Counted from the stretch's first letter, positions 22,691-33,880 are shown. The stretch: 64,000 nt of DNA from Ochotona curzoniae (GCF_017591425.1 NW_024467121.1:18736707-18800706); one strand, 5' to 3'. Notes: generated from the sequence alone by a model not told the origin. Numbers and translations: made by a program.

Positions 22691-23075
22691 CCGGTGAGGG
22701 GGTTTGACATCTGGAGTATAGCTCTGAGAGTGTTTTGGATGAAATCAATGGGTGGATTTGACCAAAGCACACTGCCTCCCTCATGTCTATGGGCCTCCCT
22801 TGATCTGTTGAAGGCCTATGGAGGACGAAAGAATTCCTGCCTGGATGGCCTTCTACATAGCACACTGGCTTTTTCCTGGCTTTGGACTTTGAGGCATCTG
22901 ACTTTGGACTTGCTGTCTGTCTGGAATGTAGACAGGCTGCCCACCTTGCTGAGCCACCCTCCAGATTCTGGGACTGGCCAGACTCTTACCAACCCGTGAT
23001 TCAATTCCATTAATCATAGCTGTGTCCACACACCACTTGGCTTTTGTGTGTCAGGGGAACCCTGACTAATCCGTC
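22690..23075 (+). mobile_element. Old LTR-like interspersed repeat
   Basis: It runs 'gagagtgttttggatga', 'gttgaaggcctatggagg', 'ctggctttttcctggctttg', 'gactttgaggcatctgac', 'ccaccctccagattctggg' to the end 'ggggaaccctgactaat'. I recognise this order from a common mammalian repeat that starts in TG and ends CCCTGACTAATACA, which suggests an LTR. I cannot name the family with certainty. Confidence 0.6.
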
Positions 23076-23562
23076 CATCTGCTGAGTCAACTCGTCCTTT
23101 GTGGCTCAGCCAAAGCACCACCTCCTCTGTAACGAGATTTTATAAAAAGGCGGTGATTAAGAGGAGCAGGGGTCTCCGGTGGTTTAGTCTTCATGGAACA
23201 GGCTATGGGTCAGAAACTTCCAGGCATAAAGCCTTGCTTTCAGAGAAGTCTGTTCGTGGAAATGTAAACCTATGCAGATTTTTATGTTAAAATGGGATCA
23301 TTGTCTAGGTCCTTCTTTTATTTGGAACAGTTTGATTGACATGACTCTTTCCCCACAATTCTCAGTCTCTCGTATATAAAATTGAGTGACCTTATTGATC
23401 GATTCACAGAGTTTATAATTCGATGGCTTATTTCATGGGTTGTTCCCTAGCTGCTGTGCTGGACCTGGGCATTAATCTGTAGTAGAGATAACTTGAATTA
23501 TTTTGTCCATTTAAGTTTGATGCTTTTGAATCATTTCTAAAGTTATCCTTGAGCCCATGTCT
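23076..23562. other. Apparently single-copy DNA
   Basis: AT-rich after 23290; no element or exon seen. Confidence 0.4.
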
Positions 23563-23855
23563 TTTTTTTTTAAATCTATATTATTGTTTTAGTTGAGAGG
23601 CAGAGAGGACAGAAGGCATATGCATGAGGGAAAGGTAGATTTCCCATCCACTGGTTCACTCCCCAAATGCCTACAATCATTGTGGCAGGGCCAGGCCAAA
23701 GCCAGGAGCTGGGGACACAACCCAGGTTAACCCTGCACATGGCCAGAACCCATGGCTGTCTCCCAGTAGGAAAATAGAATTAGGAGCTGGAGCCAGGGAC
23801 CAAACCCAGGTTCCTTGAGGTGGCCACCATATCTTCATCACTTGACCAGATGCCC
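23563..23855 (-). mobile_element. CSINE, old, with internal duplication-like lengthening
   Basis: Minus-strand signature 'ccatccactggttcactcc', 'aaatgcctacaatcattg', 'gccaggccaaagccagg', 'tagaattaggagctgg' and head 'acttgaccagatgccc'. The motif 'aacccaggtt' occurs near 23721 and again near 23804. Confidence 0.82.
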
Positions 23856-24727
23856 TTGGAGTCCTTTTTCTGATCAATCAGTGCCTGCTGTGAAGTTAGC
23901 CCATCACAGTAATGATGCTTAACCCAGGAAAAATGGTGCCCCGTAGAGGAATAATTTTTGATGGATTGTACGAGGGACTCTGGTCTCGGAAAGATGCTCC
24001 CAGGTTCAGAACAGTACTGAGGCATTCATGGAGTTGAGGTTTTCCTGTATCTTAGGACAACAGGTTGCTGCTGTTACGAATTATCTTAACAATATTGAGT
24101 AGACATCAGTATTTCCTGAAACAGAAAGTGTGGATTTGGGGCAGTGACCTGTCTGTGGTATAAAAATACCAACTTAGCATGTGCTCATGAAATAATAAGC
24201 AAAGCTTAGGGTTCATAGTCGGAATGACTGTGGTATTTCAGGATCCCAACAGGGTGCTTGTACTGACGCACACAGCCTGGGAAATGCCCTTGTCTTATGG
24301 CCACAGGAGATATTTCTCCCAGGCTCCACTCCCTTCCTGGATGTGGCCCAGTCAGTTTGTCACAACTCCCATCTAACATGATGGACCCTCGTATCATGCT
24401 TCATCAGGTTGCAGGTGTCAGGTGAAGTTTTCAGTGCTGACTGTTGAGTGCATGTGGATTTTTCTCAGAGGATAGAAGTTTTTTCCACTTCTCAGAACTG
24501 CAGACTGGGATCCCAATCCAGATCTGCAATGCTGACCGGATACATCCAGGATTCTTCTGTGTGTCCTCAGCAGGCATGATGTGAGAATAGGAGCCTGCTT
24601 TGGGAGGGCACATGATGAGGGGTCAGCTCAGCATTCAGCCCACCACCATAGATGGTGACTTCAGATGATGCAGGTGCCAGTGGAGGGTATTTTTTGGCTA
24701 TAAATGTGACTGTATTTGGAAATAGAG
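23856..24727. other. Apparently single-copy DNA
   Basis: No repeat recognised. Short minus frames (24206-24613) have no supporting signal. Confidence 0.45.
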
Positions 24728-25078
24728 TTTCATTTTAGAAGATTTGAAAGGCAGAATGACAGGGGGAGAGGGGGTGAAGAGATGAAGGAGAAGGAGAGAG
24801 GGATGGAGGAGACAGGGTGTGTGTATGAGGGAGAGAGTATGTCTCATCTGCTGATTCACTTCTCTGGTGGCTATAATAATAAAGACTGGCCAACCCATCC
24901 AGGTCTCCTAAATAGGTACAGGGGCCCAAGTACATGGACCATCTTCCAGTGCTTCTCCTAGACACTTTAGCAGAGAGTTGGTTTGGAAGTGAAGCAGCCT
25001 GGTCCCAAACTGGTATACGTGTGGGATACCGACATAGCAGGCAGTGGCTTAACCTATGCTGTGCCACAGCACCAACTC
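24728..25078 (-). mobile_element. CSINE, expanded purine block
   Basis: 'agatttgaaaggcagaatg', a 110-bp purine-rich expansion, then 'catctgctgattcacttc', 'taggtacaggggcccaag', 'gtgtgggataccgacatag' and the head 'aacctatgctgtgccac'. Confidence 0.87.
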
Positions 25079-26299
25079 CGCAGTGTTAAGTCTTAGGGCA
25101 CAGATTGTACTCTTGCCAGATGTCTAAGGGATGGTCTCCCAGTTTGCCATTCATGGTGGTTCCTAGAGTGTGTCCGCCTGTGCTCAATACCCCTCTGTTT
25201 TCTTCACCATGTTCATCACTGGCCTTTGCCTGAGGTTGTCTGTAGCAGTATTTTAAGGGTGAAGCTGGCCCTTCAGGGGGCATGTGCCAATGTGCCCGCT
25301 GCTGCCAGGGGTTCAGACACCTCTGGCATGCAGCATGAGGGGAATGTGTTACTGGACAGGATGTTCCCTGGCTCAGGAGAACGTGGAGTGGCTGTGAACA
25401 GGGCAGCCAAGCTCCCAGTGCTGGATACTAAAGGTGTTGGTGACACCTTGGCCAGCACCACATCCCTGTGGCTCCAAGCTGTCATGGCTTGGGATCTTTC
25501 TGGGTGGAATCTTTGATGACCCTGGGGTGTTCTCGCAGCATCCTTTGTCCCTCCTTCTGCAGTTAACCTCTTCATTGGGTACAGGAAACCGCTTGAGGCT
25601 CGGTCCCTCCCTACCTAGCTTGCAAAGATAGGACTGTGAGACTTCCCTGATTGGATCTGGGTTGCCACCCGAGCCCTGTGCTCACTGTGGCTCTTTTTGG
25701 CTGGTTCTGCCAGCCAGGGCTGATGGTGTCTGGGGAGTGGTTGGCTAATCAGGGACCCTGGTGCTTCTTTATGGGAATATAGGGGTAGGAGGAAGTAGAA
25801 GAATGGGCATGAAAAGCCTCTTGGCAGACCAGCCTGCTGCACTGACTCTGTATCGAATGACAGAATGGTATGTGAGCAGTATTCCTGATGGCTCCAAGAT
25901 GTAGCCAGACCCCACAGCCCATTTTGGTGGCAGGACTTGCAGTCCCATGTATGTACCTGTGTGACCCTGTGTCACTGGGAGTAGGGTGTGTGTATGTGGT
26001 GGGCAAGGAACAGGAGTCTGGGGACAGAAGACCAGGTGTTGAGGAACAGTGTCTGTGGGTACTGGGCTGCTGTTGTGTGGAGCTGCTGGCGATTCATGGA
26101 GCTTGCCAGGCTGGACTGGGCTGTCACCCAACCAAAGACAGGGAAACCCTGGGATAGCGCTTTTACTGGAAAACTTCTATTCACTCTTCCAGGTGTTCTT
26201 TAAATTAGAAAATGACTACAGGCTCGAGGTCATTATGGAAAATACCTTTTGAAGAGATTCAAAGGGAATGCATCTATTCCCATGTGTATCGGCAGATAT
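25079..26299. other. Apparently single-copy DNA
   Basis: GC-moderate. Four or more frames overlap on both strands at 25226-25575 and 25749-26252, none with recognisable content. Confidence 0.45.
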
Positions 26300-26508
26300 A
26301 TGTGTGTGTGTTTTAATTTTTTATTAATTTTTATTGTTTATAATTACATGGTTGATCAGGGTGTGAAGGATCAAGGTTTGGGTAAAATTGGGTGAACTCA
26401 TTATTTGCAATTTTACTATTTCTTTTTCTTGTTTCTGGCAGAAGGGGAAAAGTCACACATGACTTTCCAAACGTGCTAGTACCTAGGGATGAGGAACCAC
26501 CACACCAC

Positions 26509-26510
<2 letters not shown>
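26300..26510 (-). mobile_element. Possible retroelement 3' end
   Basis: On the minus strand it ends 'aaacaataaaaattaataaa' after 'gatcaaccatgtaattat'. This is a tail-like ending with a poly(A) signal, beside a TG microsatellite. It does not resemble the L1 end at 9354-9536, and the family is not identified. Confidence 0.3.

Positions 26511-26560
<50 letters not shown>
26511..26560. repeat. (TG)25 microsatellite
   Basis: Fifty bases of uninterrupted TG, the purest dinucleotide run in the window and the only long one that is not inside a recognised SINE. Confidence 0.98.
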
Positions 26561-26564
<4 letters not shown>

Positions 26565-27339
26565 ATAATTGTTATCTGTGGTAGCTATTGTGTGGGTGGG
26601 GATTTCTGTGAATGAAAATTCCAGTAGAATAAAAGATGTTGAACGTGGACTCTGGGGCGGCCCTCCTATTTGACCTTGAGGCTGAACCCTGCCTGGGCCT
26701 GTGCCAGCTGTGGCCGCTGGGCCAGTGGTACTGTGTCCACTCCCTTATAAGGGGTGCAGACCTCCCCAGCATAGCATAAAACACTCCACGCAGAGTCAGG
26801 CCTGAAAGGAGCATCTACTCCTTGCTAATTGTTGCTAACCATCGTGAAAAGCCCTGTGGTGAAGACTCTCCATCTCCCTTCTGATTCATAAAGCTCTAAC
26901 CAGAGGCTTAATTGGGAATGATGCTTACAGGCAACAGTGATGATGGCTTTCATCGCTAAAGGCTCCAGGCCCATGTCCTTCTGTTTGGCGGCTGCCTTCC
27001 AAGGCGGGGGTTTAGTAGCAGCAAGCATGGAGCACTGCCCAGTGAAATGCAGCCATTGGTACAGTGCCCTCTGTCCACAGGGCTCTGGAGTCACAAAAAT
27101 ACCTGTGCAGCTGCCATCACAGTATATTTCAAGCCCTTGTAGCTGGTGGGGGGGAGGCCTCCTGCATGCTGCCAACCACTGCCTCTCCTTCGGTCATTGT
27201 GTGTGCCCATCCTGCCCACTGGCTTGTGTGAGTGGCCTGACAGGGACATGGCCTGGTGCTCGTTGAGCTGGACACCAACAACTTACTGCTGCTGTTGTTG
27301 CAGTTGACATGCAGTCATTGCTCTCTTCAATTTTTAAAA
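26561..27339. other. Apparently single-copy DNA
   Basis: 26640-27260 is GC-moderate. A 116-codon minus frame (26825-27175) lies opposite a 109-codon plus frame; neither is recognised. Confidence 0.45.
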
Positions 27340-27653
27340 GTTGTAACTATGCATTTGAGAGGCACAATGAGAGAGAGAGAGAAAGAGAGAGAGAGAAAGA
27401 AAGAGAAGGAAAAAGAGATCTTCTGACTACTGGCGTGCTTCCCCAGTGGTTGCAATGGCTTAGGCTGGACCAGACTGAAGCCAGGTGACTTGAACTCCAC
27501 CTGGGTGTCCCAGGCAGGTGCACGGGCCATTCTCTGCTACTTTCTGATATAGGAAGCTATGTCACAAGTGAAGGAGCTAGGGCTTGAACTTGCATACACA
27601 CTGGATGCTGACATTGCAAAAGGTGGCTTAAGTTGCTACATCACAGTGCCATC
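27340..27653 (-). mobile_element. CSINE with GA expansion
   Basis: The purine block is a (GA)n/GAAA run (27367-27418). Then 'tggaccagactgaagccagg', 'ctccacctgggtgtccc', 'gagctagggcttgaac' and head 'gctacatcacagtgcc'. Confidence 0.85.
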
Positions 27654-29261
27654 CAGCAGTCTTCTACATCTGTAGTAAAAATTGTATTTGGGGCTAATTT
27701 TGAACCCTGCTCCCACCTATCTCTAATGGTAGCTTTTCAGCTTTTTTAGCTCCACTGCTGTGATTTAGATTGCCAACCTGGGCAGGCACAGCGTGCTGCT
27801 AGGAATGAATGCAATCTTTGAACTCAGTTTTTCTGTAGTCGTGCTGATAACTTCCCAGGGTGCTGTGGTGTGTACATTGAGCCATGTGGACAGTCTTCCC
27901 ATGGCATGATCTATGTCAATCTTTGACATGGCCTCCAGTCTGTCCCCACAACAGGTCATGCTGGGGTCCCCTGGAAGGACGTGACTAAGTGGCTGGTGTG
28001 GTATTTCTGTGAGGGCTGAATTTCTCAGGCTGAAGTCTGGAGACTGGGTGGGAGCTTCCCAATGGAATTTCATTTGTTAGATTGCACTCACTGTTTTCTC
28101 AGGCAATGGAGAAATCCCATTAGCAGAGTAGAGTGCAGAGGCACTACCAACATCAGTGGTTGAGTTCACAAGCACGTTGCACGGGAACTCATGGAGAAAA
28201 ATGTCCATTTTGTCTGGTGACCTAGAGTGGTGACATCAACTTGTGTATGTATCTTTTGTGAGCTACCTGTGTTATGTGGCATGAGAGCAAGTGGCTGGCA
28301 GTCGAACTGACTTCTGTTGGAACCTTCTGTCTTCATCTGTACTATATGTAGAAGGACTAATGGGAAAATGCATGTTGCTTTGCGATGTGGAATTTACAAC
28401 TGGGGGAAGAGGAAGGGGAAGTTGAAGGATACTCTAGGCCATAACCCCTGGACTTTAGGATTCATGTCACAGCATTAGTGCCATAAGCATCTTGTTACTG
28501 CATTGCCCTAAGAAAGAGACTTACCGACCCTGTTGTGACCTCTGAGGGGAACAGCGAGGAGCCCAGCAAGATTGGGTGTCTGAGGCCTGACAGGTGTCAC
28601 CTTGTTCTTGACAAGATAAAATCTCAGCCATTTATAGCACAGTGCATCAGATGAAGATAAATACTAGAAGCTTAAATTTAGTTATGGAACCAGATTATCC
28701 ATGGCGGATTATCTATGGGAAATGTTGAATCCCAGGCCAGCTCTTCTCTGCGTATGTTCAGCATGCAGTTTAATTTGAAGTAATTTTTCCCCCCAAGTCA
28801 GCGGGTGTGTGTTTCGGAGGTGCCTGCCTTTTTTTTTTTTTTTTTTTTTGACACTGGTACCACATGCACATTAGGCAATCATGGGTAGAAAGATAAATCT
28901 GTTGCCTTCTCTCTGCTCTTCTTCTAGTCTAGTGGATCACAGAGCCAGGTGTTTTTGTATCCCCTTTTTTATTTGCTCTTACTTTGGATTTTCACTTTCA
29001 TTGATTTGGTTGATTAAGCGCTTACCATCTCATTGTTTGGAATTTGAGATCTGACAGTAAAAATGATTCTAAACAGACAACAGTGGGGTGAGAGTAAATT
29101 CTATGAGAAATTTCTCCTGCTAGAAACCGTTTCCTTTAGAATTAAAAGTACCACTGTGAAAATCCTTCAAAAAGAGAAAGCTAGCTGTGAACAGTGAGTT
29201 GTGAACTTAGATTCTAGCTACTACCAGGAGAAACCAAAGCAAACATGGCTTTTTTTTTTTT
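27654..29261. other. Apparently single-copy DNA
   Basis: A 102-codon minus frame at 27765-28073 has no known relative. A T21 run at 28829-28849 lacks a SINE body on either side. 28690-28722 holds a near-tandem pair of 'gattatcyatgg' motifs. Confidence 0.45.
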
Positions 29262-29642
29262 CTCAAGATTTATTTATTTGAAAGAGTTGCAAGAGAGATG
29301 GAGAGAGCAAGAAATATATACATATATACATATACCTATACACACATATATATACACACACACACACAGAGAAAGAGAGAGGGAGAGCGCCAGTGAGCAC
29401 GTCCATCTCGTGGTTCACTCCCCAGTTGGCTACAATGCCTGGGGCTGGACCAGGCTGCAGCTAGGAGCCAGGAGGTTTTTCCAGGTCCTGAACATGGGTG
29501 GTAGGGCCCAAACATTTGTCCATCTACTGCGGTAGCAGGGAATTGGATCAGAAGTAGAACAGCTGGAACTCGATACAGTGGTCCCATAGGCTGCTGGCGT
29601 AGCAAGCAGTGGCCTGATCCACGGTGCCATAATGCCAGTCCC
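29262..29642 (-). mobile_element. CSINE with AT/CA expansion
   Basis: 'aagatttatttatttgaaag', then a TA/CA-alternating expansion (29312-29370), 'ggttcactccccagttggc', 'ggaccaggctgcagc', 'aacatgggtggtaggg' and head 'tccacggtgccataatg'. Confidence 0.9.
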
Positions 29643-29744
29643 AGCAGGCATGCCATTTCGTTCTTAGAAATATCTCAGAGCAGAAATTTGTTTGCTCAGT
29701 GAAAGATCTCATTTTTAAAAAGAGGATATTATCAACTCATTTAT

Positions 29745-29945
29745 TTTCTAAAAAAAAAAAGTCCAGATGTAGGCAAATAATTGTATCTTCTAATTGCCTT
29801 ATGAACAAATGACCTTAACAGCACACAGGATGTAATGATACCAATTTTAGCAACTCGTTAGAATGAACTAAATGTTATCAAGGAGTATTCCCAATTAGTT
29901 CAGGCAATGATTTGCCTCTTGCAATTACCTAAGACACTTCTCTTT
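29745..29945. promoter_or_regulatory. Candidate conserved regulatory block
   Basis: AT-rich, repeat-free, with homeodomain-like cores TAATTG (29778, 29791) and CAATTA (29892, 29922). A perfect 16-bp palindrome AGGCAATGATTTGCCT lies at 29902-29917. The call rests on composition and motif spacing only; conservation cannot be tested here. Confidence 0.25.
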
Positions 29946-30212
29946 TTAATGGGCTCACTCTTTCCAGTTTTAAAAGAAAATTCTAGTATGAGGAGCAAAA
30001 CGTGTATAGTTGTCTGAGAAGTGCAGAGTGCTGGAACGTGTCGCTCAGGTGCGGCTTTCTGTTAAAGGAAGACAGTGTTCTGGTGGAGGGTAAGGAAGGG
30101 AACACGCGCATCGTTGTCGTCCCCAAGGAGTTGGCAAGGGGAAAGCTGAAAAAGTTGCCACTGTTCCTCTACTGTAGGAAGACCTTTTTTTTTTTTTTTG
30201 AATATTTCTTTA

Positions 30213-30585
30213 CAGTTGTGTGTGTGTGTTTTTTTTTTTTGTAAAGATTTATTTTTATTATGTTTTTATTGGAAAGGCAGATATACAGAGAGGAGGAGAG
30301 ACAGAGAGGAAGATCTTCCATCCGATGATTCACTCCCCAAGTGAGCGCAACGGCCGATACTATGCCGATCCGAAGCCAGGAGACTCTTCCGGGTCTCCCA
30401 CGCGGGTGCAGGGTCCCAAAGCTTTGGGCCGTCCTCGACTGCTTTCCCAGGCCACAGGCAGGGAGCTGGATGGGAAGTGGGGCTGCCGGGATTAGAACCG
30501 GCGCCCATATGGGATCCCGGGCGTGCTAGGTGAGGACCTTAACCACTTGCGCCACTGCGCCGGGCCCCCAGTTGTGTGTGTTTTT
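30213..30585. repeat. Target-site duplication around the youngest SINE
   Basis: Left copy 'cagttgtgtgtgtgtgtttt' begins at 30213; right copy 'cagttgtgtgtgttttt' is 30569-30585. The right copy is four bases (two TG units) shorter, and the two flank the SINE at 30236-30568. Confidence 0.8.
30236..30568 (-). mobile_element. Youngest CSINE, full length, intact pol III boxes
   Basis: It keeps many CpGs ('aacggccgatac', 'gccgatccgaagcc', 'gccgtcctcgac') and the whole head 'ggcccggcgcagtggcgc'. The A box TGGCGCAAGTGG is the reverse of 30543-30554. The B box GGTTCTAATCC is the reverse of 30489-30499, one base off the GGTTCGAATCC consensus. The best reference copy in the window. Confidence 0.97.
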
Positions 30586-30857
30586 AAAATGCTGTTCCTC
30601 TAAAGGTTGTGGACGGATGTTCTCGGTCAGCTACTTTGGTTGTTAATGTCTTTATGAAGTTCATATTCAGTTTTGAAAATTCAGGTGCTTAGATTTCAGT
30701 GTCTGTTAGGATTAGGCTTGGCTGCCAGAGAAGGCAACTGAGGATTCTCCTAACTTCTGGAAGATGTTTCTTCATGATGTCAGGGGTCTACATTCCTCTT
30801 GTCATGTTGTTCTGTCTTATGTAGTTTGATTTCTTGGTCAAAAGTGGGGCATCCTGG

Positions 30858-31182
30858 GATCTGGTGCAGTAGCCCAGTGACTAAAGTCCTCTCCTCGTAC
30901 GCACTGGAAATCCATATGGGCACTGGTTTGTGTCTTGGCTGCCTCACTTCCCATCCAGCTCCCTGCTTGGGACCTGGGAAAGCAGTCAAGGATGGCCCCA
31001 AGTCTTGGGACCCTGCACCCATGTGGGAGACCCGGAAGTGGCTCTGGGCTCCTGGCTTCAGATCAGCTCAGCTGTTGCGGCAGCGTGGGGAGTGAATCAA
31101 TGGATGGGAGATCTTCCTCCGTGTCTCTTGTTCTCTCTGTAAATCTGACTTTCTAACAAAAATAAATCCTTTTTTTTTTAAA
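30858..31182 (+). mobile_element. CSINE, full length, fairly young
   Basis: Starts 'gatctggtgcagtagccc', with 'tccatatgggcactggttt', 'cacccatgtgggagaccc', 'gtggggagtgaatcaatgg' and tail 'aacaaaaataaatcc' plus T-rich end. It lies 290 bp from the oppositely oriented copy at 30236-30568. Confidence 0.94.
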
Positions 31183-32532
31183 GACAAAGAAGTGATAGAG
31201 ACTGCCAAGACTCCTGTGGAATAGCTGTTAAAAAAAGAGAGAGAGGGAGAGAGCGTGGGGCATCCATATCCTGGGGCACAGAATAAAGGACAGAGAGGGA
31301 GCGAAGGGCCTGTGTGAACAGCCAAAGCCAGGTCATCAGGCCTCGCTGCAAGGGAAATGGGGTGTTTGGAGGGGATAGTGCTGCCTGATCCAGAATCAGG
31401 GGCCCTCGCCTAGAGAGAAGAAACCAGAGGAAGAACTCAAGGCCTCTGCCATGGCTAACTTCAGCCAGAAATCTAGCAGTCATCTCGCTAGGGATTTCTC
31501 TATTCCCAAGAGAATTTCAGCAGCAGATCTTCCCGCACTCCTTTCATGGCGCTACATGGAGGCATAGATCACAGATGTCTTACTTTCGGTCATACCTGAA
31601 ACTTATTTTCTCTGCTTCTAGATTATTGTTGACTTTTAAAGAAAACCACTTGTATCAAAAAAGTGCTCATCTTTTTTTTTTTTTTATTGTTGTTTTATGT
31701 TGGTGATCAGGCTAGATGCAAGAGGATTAGATGTGGAATCAGGTCAAGAAAGGCTGCCCGGGCAGGTGTTTCCATATCCCTTCTTTTTATCAGACTCAGT
31801 ACTCAGACGCTGAACTGATAAGGTCATCCAGGGAGACCAATGATCTAGGCCAAGATGCGGATGGGCTGGCTTATCCAGTGTCTGCTTTCACTGCCAAGAG
31901 CCAATACCGCCTCACTCGATCTGATAAGAACCGCTGCGCCATGTACAGTTAAGGGCTTTCCTGTCTTCTGGTTGCGTCTGAATGCAGAGAGACCCCAGGA
32001 CAGGCCAGGGCTGAAAGCCTTAGGATTGGTCCTTCTTTCTCGATTCACAAATCTGAGTCCCTTACAAAGAGATTGTGGGTCTTGGGGTGGCGTGCATGGG
32101 TTTGGTGACAGAATTTGGCTGGCAGAGAACACAGATGCTTTTCAACACACGGGCCTAAAGAGGGGTTTCTGTGGTGGGGTGGACAGGCGGAGTGGAATAG
32201 AAGCCGCTCGTTCCTTGGCTGCCCTTTGTGGGTTTGGAGGAAGTGTCTGTGTGGGTTGGTGGGAATTAGTAGCCCCGTTAGCTAAAAGGCTGTCCCTAGC
32301 ATGATGTGGGCACATACTTCCCGAACCTTTACCGTATCTGCTGGGGGCCGCTCTGGTGTTGTCTGCGGTCCGAGTGAGGAAAGTGTGTTCCAGGAAGAAG
32401 ACATGGTGAGACCATGACAATAGCAAAATGCTATGCCCAGAGGTGGGGTAGTCTCTGTGGAGGATTCCTAGGGAATGAGAAAGCTATTTCCCTTCTGCTC
32501 CTCCCCTTCTTCTCCTCTTCTTTTCTTTCTTT
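31183..32532. other. Apparently single-copy DNA
   Basis: 31790-31950 and 32150-32220 keep more CpGs than the surroundings. Frames at 31731-31952 and 31855-32304 (plus) are unrecognised, and the second lies opposite two minus frames. A T15 run at 31672-31686 carries no SINE. Confidence 0.4.
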
Positions 32533-32775
32533 TATTTTTAAAAAATAAATTTCATAGACAGCTTCTACCTGCTAGCTAGCTTCCTCAGATGCCCACAGTA
32601 CCCGAGACTGAGCCAGGTCGAAGCTGAAAACCAGGAAGTCCATGAGGTCTCCTGTGAGATGGCAGGGCCTCAAGTTTGTGAGGCATTACCTGGTGCCCCC
32701 AGCTTTGCCCAGGGTGTGCGTTGGTAGGAAGCTGGAATAGGAAGTGGAGCTGGCAAGCAATGAGGGCTGTGGGCA
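32533..32775 (-). mobile_element. CSINE, old
   Basis: 'cttcctcagatgcccac', 'gagccaggtcgaagctg', 'ctcctgtgagatggcagg' and 'gttggtaggaagctgg' in minus order; head eroded. Confidence 0.75.
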
Positions 32776-33069
32776 TAAGTGGCCTCTCAGCTGTCGGGTC
32801 AGCTGCTCTCTTTCTGCCTTTCTCTTTCCTGCCCACACCAGAAGCATTTACTCTGCAGGCTTGTCCAGGGTAGGATAGGCCAATTCTCAGGTCCCACTGA
32901 AACCTGTGGCTCATGGGGTTCAGTGTTGCTTAGTGTGGCTCTGCTCTGGCTCTTTGGAGGGACCCTTGCTGTCAATGCTGGGTTCAGGGCAGCCTGCCTT
33001 TCTAGAGTTGGAGAGTTTTTTTGAAAAGGAAAGCATTTGGGTATACAGTAGGCTTTGAGGCCATACTCC

Positions 33070-33145
33070 ACTTTTGCCTTATGACTTTAGACAAACTTTT
33101 CTCCTTTCTGGCCCTCCATTTAGATAAGATTATTAGCTACCAATT
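33070..33145 (+). mobile_element. MIR fragment
   Basis: 'ttatgactttagacaaac' followed by 'ctttctggccctccatttag' and 'ataagattattagctacc' matches the sense MIR core region. Confidence 0.45.
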
Positions 33146-33186
33146 TGTCATCTGATTCCTCTTCGTTTTCAAAGATTCCATGTCTG

Positions 33187-33314
33187 CGGCCCAAGTTGCG
33201 ATGTGGTTGGTTGAGTCTGCCTGTGGTGCCAGTATCCCATATGGGTGCTGATATCTCTCCTTTGTTCTATGAATCTACCTTTCCAGTACTAATAAATAAA
33301 TCTTAAAAAAAAAA
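33187..33314 (+). mobile_element. CSINE with large internal deletion, target-site duplication kept
   Basis: The head ('gcgatgtggttggttgagt', 'cccatatgggtgctgat') jumps straight to the 3' block ('ctacctttccagtac', 'aaataaatcttaaaa'), losing about 200 bp. It is flanked by 'attccatgtctg' (33175-33186) and 'atcccatgtctg' (33315-33326). Confidence 0.88.
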
Positions 33315-33424
33315 ATCCCATGTCTGAATTCCTAGTATAAAACTTAAGTGCAGAGCCAGTCCTGTGCCTCTTGTTTATTGATTAGAAAGGACCTTATCAA
33401 GTTCTCCAGTGAGCACAAAGAAGA

Positions 33425-33640
33425 GGAAATTGCTGTGTTATTAAATGCCCACTGTGTAAACACTGTCACATAGCTTGCCCAGTGAGGCCCCATAGCAACC
33501 TTCTGTGATGATGTTGTTATCAGCCCTTTTACAGATAAGCAGAGAAAAGCTTCCACAGGCAGTCTACCTACGACCTCTGGGCTATCATGGACATAGCTGG
33601 CAGCCAGATTCACATCCACCCACCTCGAAGCCTCCTGCCT
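33425..33640 (-). mobile_element. MIR
   Basis: 'cccttttacagataagcag', preceded by 'taaatgcccactgtgtaaac' and followed by 'catagctggcagccagattc'. Reverse-MIR order. Confidence 0.6.
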
Positions 33641-33662
33641 TGCCCTAAGCTCACTCTGCTTT

Positions 33663-33880
33663 GGGTGAGCATTGCGGTGTAACAGGTTAAGCCGCTGTGG
33701 AGGACACCCTCATCCCATGTCAGAGTTCTAGTTCAAGTGCTGGTTGCTGTGCACTGAGTCCTCATGGTCTTCCTGGCTTCTGGCTTTAGCCTAGCTTACT
33801 GTTAGGCTGGTGTGGGCATTTGAGCTATGAACCAGCAGATAGAAGATTCTCTCGATAATTCTTTGTCAAATGAATATACA
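33663..33880 (+). mobile_element. CSINE, internally shortened
   Basis: 'gtgagcattgcggtgtaac', 'aggttaagccgctgtgg', 'gtcctcatggtcttcctgg' and 'tgaaccagcagatag'. The central cytosine-rich part is missing. Confidence 0.8.

Noticed and set aside
26825..27266. 116-codon minus and 109-codon plus frames
   Set aside because: Mutually overlapping and unrecognised, with no coding signature.
30487..30564. tRNA gene candidate with A and B boxes
   Set aside because: It is the head of a CSINE; it does not fold as a complete tRNA and continues into the SINE body.
31731..32304. Exon-like plus frames with slightly raised CpG
   Set aside because: No recognisable protein, no convincing splice sites, and frames on the other strand are equally long.
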